From contig JAHLJT010003656.1 of assembly GCA_031308135.1 (NCBI GenBank), forward strand, positions 57,332,174-57,396,173: a DNA stretch of 64,000 bases. The letters are read 5' to 3'. The notes under the pieces are model-generated. The model was given only the letters and a program-made list of their open reading frames with translations. It did no database searches and was not told where the DNA came from. Position 1 is the stretch's first letter, and each line of letters opens with the position of its first letter. Both the position numbers and the translations under genes were made by a program. The stretch comes from Acheta domesticus (lineage: Eukaryota > Arthropoda > Insecta > Orthoptera > Gryllidae). This document shows, piece after piece, positions 61,008-64,000 of this stretch.

Positions 61008-61102
61008 AATTGCTAACATCAAAAGAGAATTATTAATACCAAAAAGGGAATTGTTAATATGAAAAGGGAGTAATTAATATCTAAAAAGAAGTTATCAAAA
61101 TT
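61008..61102 (+). repeat. Short tandem repeat, 20-21-bp period
   Basis: Five related units of the form (C/T)AT(C/G)AAAAG(G)GAATT(A/G)TTAA, diverged from one another. Confidence 0.65.
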
Positions 61103-61547
61103 AAATACTTTTTGAAAGAAAAGATCATTGAATAAAGAACACGGCCGACACCTCATGTCGCCGATGCTAAGGCCATACCATTGTTGTCATTATGAAAAAA
61201 AAAAAGAAACCGTTCATGAAAAACCATCCTCTTCATTTTCGTTATTTGCTAGTAAGTATAAAGAAAAGATTACCAACCGAAACTTTGTACAAGCGGTGTT
61301 TTTCAGCCCACGATACCAAGAAGAGAGCTCTGAGAGTAAGTATTGTAATGTCACGAAAACGCCCGGGGACGTATTACTGATGTAGTCACACAAATTATTG
61401 CGTCCATAATTCAGGTCGAACTTAAGGAAAATAAATAGATAATTGTTTGTATGAGAGAAAGTCAAGAACCATTACATGGGTTTAGTTAAGTGATAAATAA
61501 TCAATGTAGTAAAAATAATATAGCAAGAGTTCGAGGAAACATTACAA
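61103..61547. other. No recognised gene
   Basis: The frame at 61128-61385 starts with a lysine-rich stretch but matches no family I know. Confidence 0.3.
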
Positions 61548-62665
61548 TACATACGTATATATGGAGTGATATACGTAGTAGAGGGAAAGTTATGTAATGC
61601 TGCGCTAAAAAACGGCGGAGTTTCAGCAGAAAAAAAATTCATTGCCGGGCTCTGATAACGAAAAAGTGGATAAAACCAGTTCCTAAATTAAGAAAAAAAA
61701 TCCCCTAACTTATGGTGTAGCCAGAATTGGTATTTTGTGGGTCCTTGATACCCGAAAAACCATTGAAAGCAAAACATCCGTCTGTTCGTCGGTGAACAAC
61801 ACTAGCGCGTAAACCATGCGAAGTTTTTTTTCAGATTGAGGAAACCCTTGTCGATCTAGCTCCAGTTGAAGCTTTGAGATTTTGAAAAATATTCATTCAT
61901 TTTTGGGGGTATATAACATGAAGCCCCACGGACATTTTCAAACTTTTCTCAAAAACGACTCCAAATTTTTCTTTAAATGTCTTGTAAGAATAGAGTAAAT
62001 TACACTTATTAAGGTGGTATACGTCCGATTATTACGGTTAACACTGAATTTTCGAAAATTGCACACGTTTGAATTTTCTAAGCTTCTTCCTACAACTACA
62101 AAATTAAATATCGAGATTTGTCCTTCAAATAAAATTTGTTCTGCATTGTGTGTTTTTTCATGAAGGTCTTGTTCATTTCTTTGAAAATTTTAGTAGTTTT
62201 CCCGCAATATTGCGTGCAATATGTGCAATTTAAAAAAGTAACAGAAATGTGATTTTCTCAAAAACGGCTCAAAATTTTTCTTTAAACATTTGGAACGGAT
62301 AGTGCTAAATTGCTCCATGAGATGACAATCAACCAATTGCTCAATTTTTTCTTTCAAAAATTACGAAAATGTAATTTTTTGATATCTTTCACGTAGTTGA
62401 TATTTAAACTAGCGGCGATTTGTTCATAATATTATATTTACGTGTACATGTTCTTTACATAATGCCAAGTAAAGTTTCTCGAGAACTCAACCGTTTTCTG
62501 TGCAAACTTGGTCAAAATTCTGCATTTTCAGAAACGCTTGATCGCCATTTTCTCAAATTGTTTTCTTCAAGCTATTCGAACGGATAGTACTAATTACACT
62601 TTTTAATATGACGTAAAGCTCACTTAGGGTACTTTTTTGTTTTTTCAAAAATTACACAACTATAA
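61548..62665 (+). mobile_element. Helentron-like copy R, interrupted by copy S
   Basis: Lacks the first ~15 bases of the 5' end, then shows a first-type head (GGGCTCTGATAACGAAAAAG), a very short GTCC tract and body monomers. It breaks at 62665 inside the ACACAACTATAATTTTT word, where copy S begins. The rest may continue beyond the window. Confidence 0.75.
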
Positions 62666-64000
62666 TTTTTACTATCCCGTGTACGTACGTATATACGGAG
62701 TCATATATGTAATACGTAATAAAGGGAAAGTTATGTAATGCTGCGGAAAATCGATTTCGAGATTTCAGCGGAAATACACGTATTGGAGTCCCCTGATACC
62801 GAAAAAGTGGGTCTTTTCAAAACGTCCGTCGGTCCGTCAATCTGTGAACAACACTAGCGCGTGAACCATACGTGCGAATTCTTCTAAAATGGATGTTTCC
62901 CAGTCGATCTGCGTCCACTCGAGGCGCCTCGATTTTGAAAAACGTTTTTCAAAATTTCAGGGTACTTTACATGAAGCCCCCGGACATTTTCAAAATTTTC
63001 TCAAAAACGGCTCCAAATTTTTTCTTTAAATCTCTTGTAAGAATAGAGTAAAATACTCTTATAAAGGTTGCACAGGTACCATTTTCACAGTTAACTCTGA
63101 ATTTTCGAAAATTGCGAAAGTTAGAATGTTTTCGGCGTCTTCCTAGAACAACGAAATTGAAGATAAAGATTTTTCCAATAAAATTTGTAAAAAAGTGAGT
63201 TCTTTCAAGTAAGATACATTTTCTTGAAAATTTTAGTACTTTTTGCACAATATTCCACGCAATATTTGAAATTTAAAAAAAAATTCAAAAACCAGATTTT
63301 CTCAAAAACTGCTCCAAATTTTTTCTTTAAACCTTTTTTACAGATATTTCTAAATGTACTCTATGAGATGACATTAACGCCATATTGCTCTATCCTTTTG
63401 TTTTTTCAAAAATATCAAAAATGTAATTTTTTTGACTTGTCTCTCACGTCGTTAATACATGTCGTTAATCACATTAGAGGCGATTTGGTCACATTCTTAT
63501 ATTAATGAGTACATGTGCTTTAAATAATGTCAAATAAAGTTTCGCGAAATTTGAATACTTTTCTGTGAAAACTAGCTCAAAATTCCGTATTTTCAGAAAC
63601 GTTGAAACGCCATTTTCTCGAAAATGGGTTCTAACTTTTTGTTCAAACTTTTCGAACGGATAGTGCTAATTTCACTCTTTAATATGGCGTAAAGTTAATT
63701 TTGGGTTATTTTTTGTTTTTTCAAAAATTACACATGTAATTTTTTGAACGTTCGTTAAAACGCACATTTCCAGCAAATTGTAAACACTATTGAATTTGTG
63801 AGTGTAAGTGCTTTAAATGACGTGAAATGATGTTTTTCGAAAACTCAAAAATTTTCTGTGAAAAAGATCTTGAAATTTCGCATTTACAGTAGTCCTTAAA
63901 CGCCATTTTCTTGAAAACGGCTCCAAATTTTTCAACAAAAATTGCCATTTAGGACAAAGTTTAACTGTTTTTTTAATATTCTTAAAATAATATTTTGATT
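62666..64000 (+). mobile_element. Helentron-like copy S, runs off the window
   Basis: 5' terminus TTTTTACTATCCCGTGTACG with the second-type head (GGAAAATCGATTTCGAGATT). Body words recur at about 63008, 63308, 63625 and 63918, so the monomers are about 300 bp. The 3' end lies outside the window. Confidence 0.8.

Overview
This is eukaryotic, AT-rich, intron-scale DNA from an arthropod, most likely an insect. The inference rests on the mobile-element content: a Ty3/gypsy retrotransposon primed by a Lys-type tRNA, Jockey- and RTE-type LINEs, Tc1 and hAT transposase remnants, a tRNA-headed SINE, a multi-copy arthropod cysteine-rich family, and a DINE-1-like Helentron family. I could not identify the species. 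No intact host gene was recognised. One short stretch (43012-43284) weakly resembles an insect odorant-receptor exon.

Layout. 1-6747: GC-rich patches, a minus-strand SINE with a duplicated tail (3096-3745), and a 1.26 kb foldback transposon (4072-5335). 6748-9787: three copies of the dominant repeat. 9788-18659: a Ty3/gypsy element, with an LTR-like region, tRNA-Lys-like primer site, a leader holding about ten 74-bp tandem repeats, gag, a textbook -1 frameshift signal, pol, and a frameshifted integrase that runs into a 1000-N assembly gap. 18660-23976: a broken cysteine-rich gene, repeat fragments, and a degenerate ~182-bp tandem array. 23977-42967: dense copies of the dominant repeat on both strands, with an RTE LINE stub ending in a (TAC)n tract. 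43000-51566: a SINE, a Tc1 pseudogene, a 5'-truncated Jockey LINE, and a hAT pseudogene split by a second, internally deleted Jockey LINE with a visible target-site duplication. 51567-64000: more copies of the dominant repeat, two canonical Helitron 3' ends, several foldback MITEs and a SINE interrupted by a MITE.

The dominant repeat covers about 19 kb, roughly 30% of the non-gap sequence. Its 5' end is T-rich followed by ACTTTCCCGTAT. The same 12-mer recurs inverted just before the 3' end, which has a short hairpin (GTGC...GCAC) and finishes in CACTAG followed by a genomic T. This is the architecture of Helentron-associated elements (HINE/DINE-1 type). The bodies carry GTCC-type microsatellites and about 300-bp internal tandem monomers, and encode no protein. 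The most unusual structures are perfect head-to-tail joints, including four tandem 3' ends at a 53-bp period, as expected of rolling-circle transposition, and several inverted composites.

The window is best read as a transposon graveyard with repeated nesting. The interesting biology is in element structure rather than host genes.
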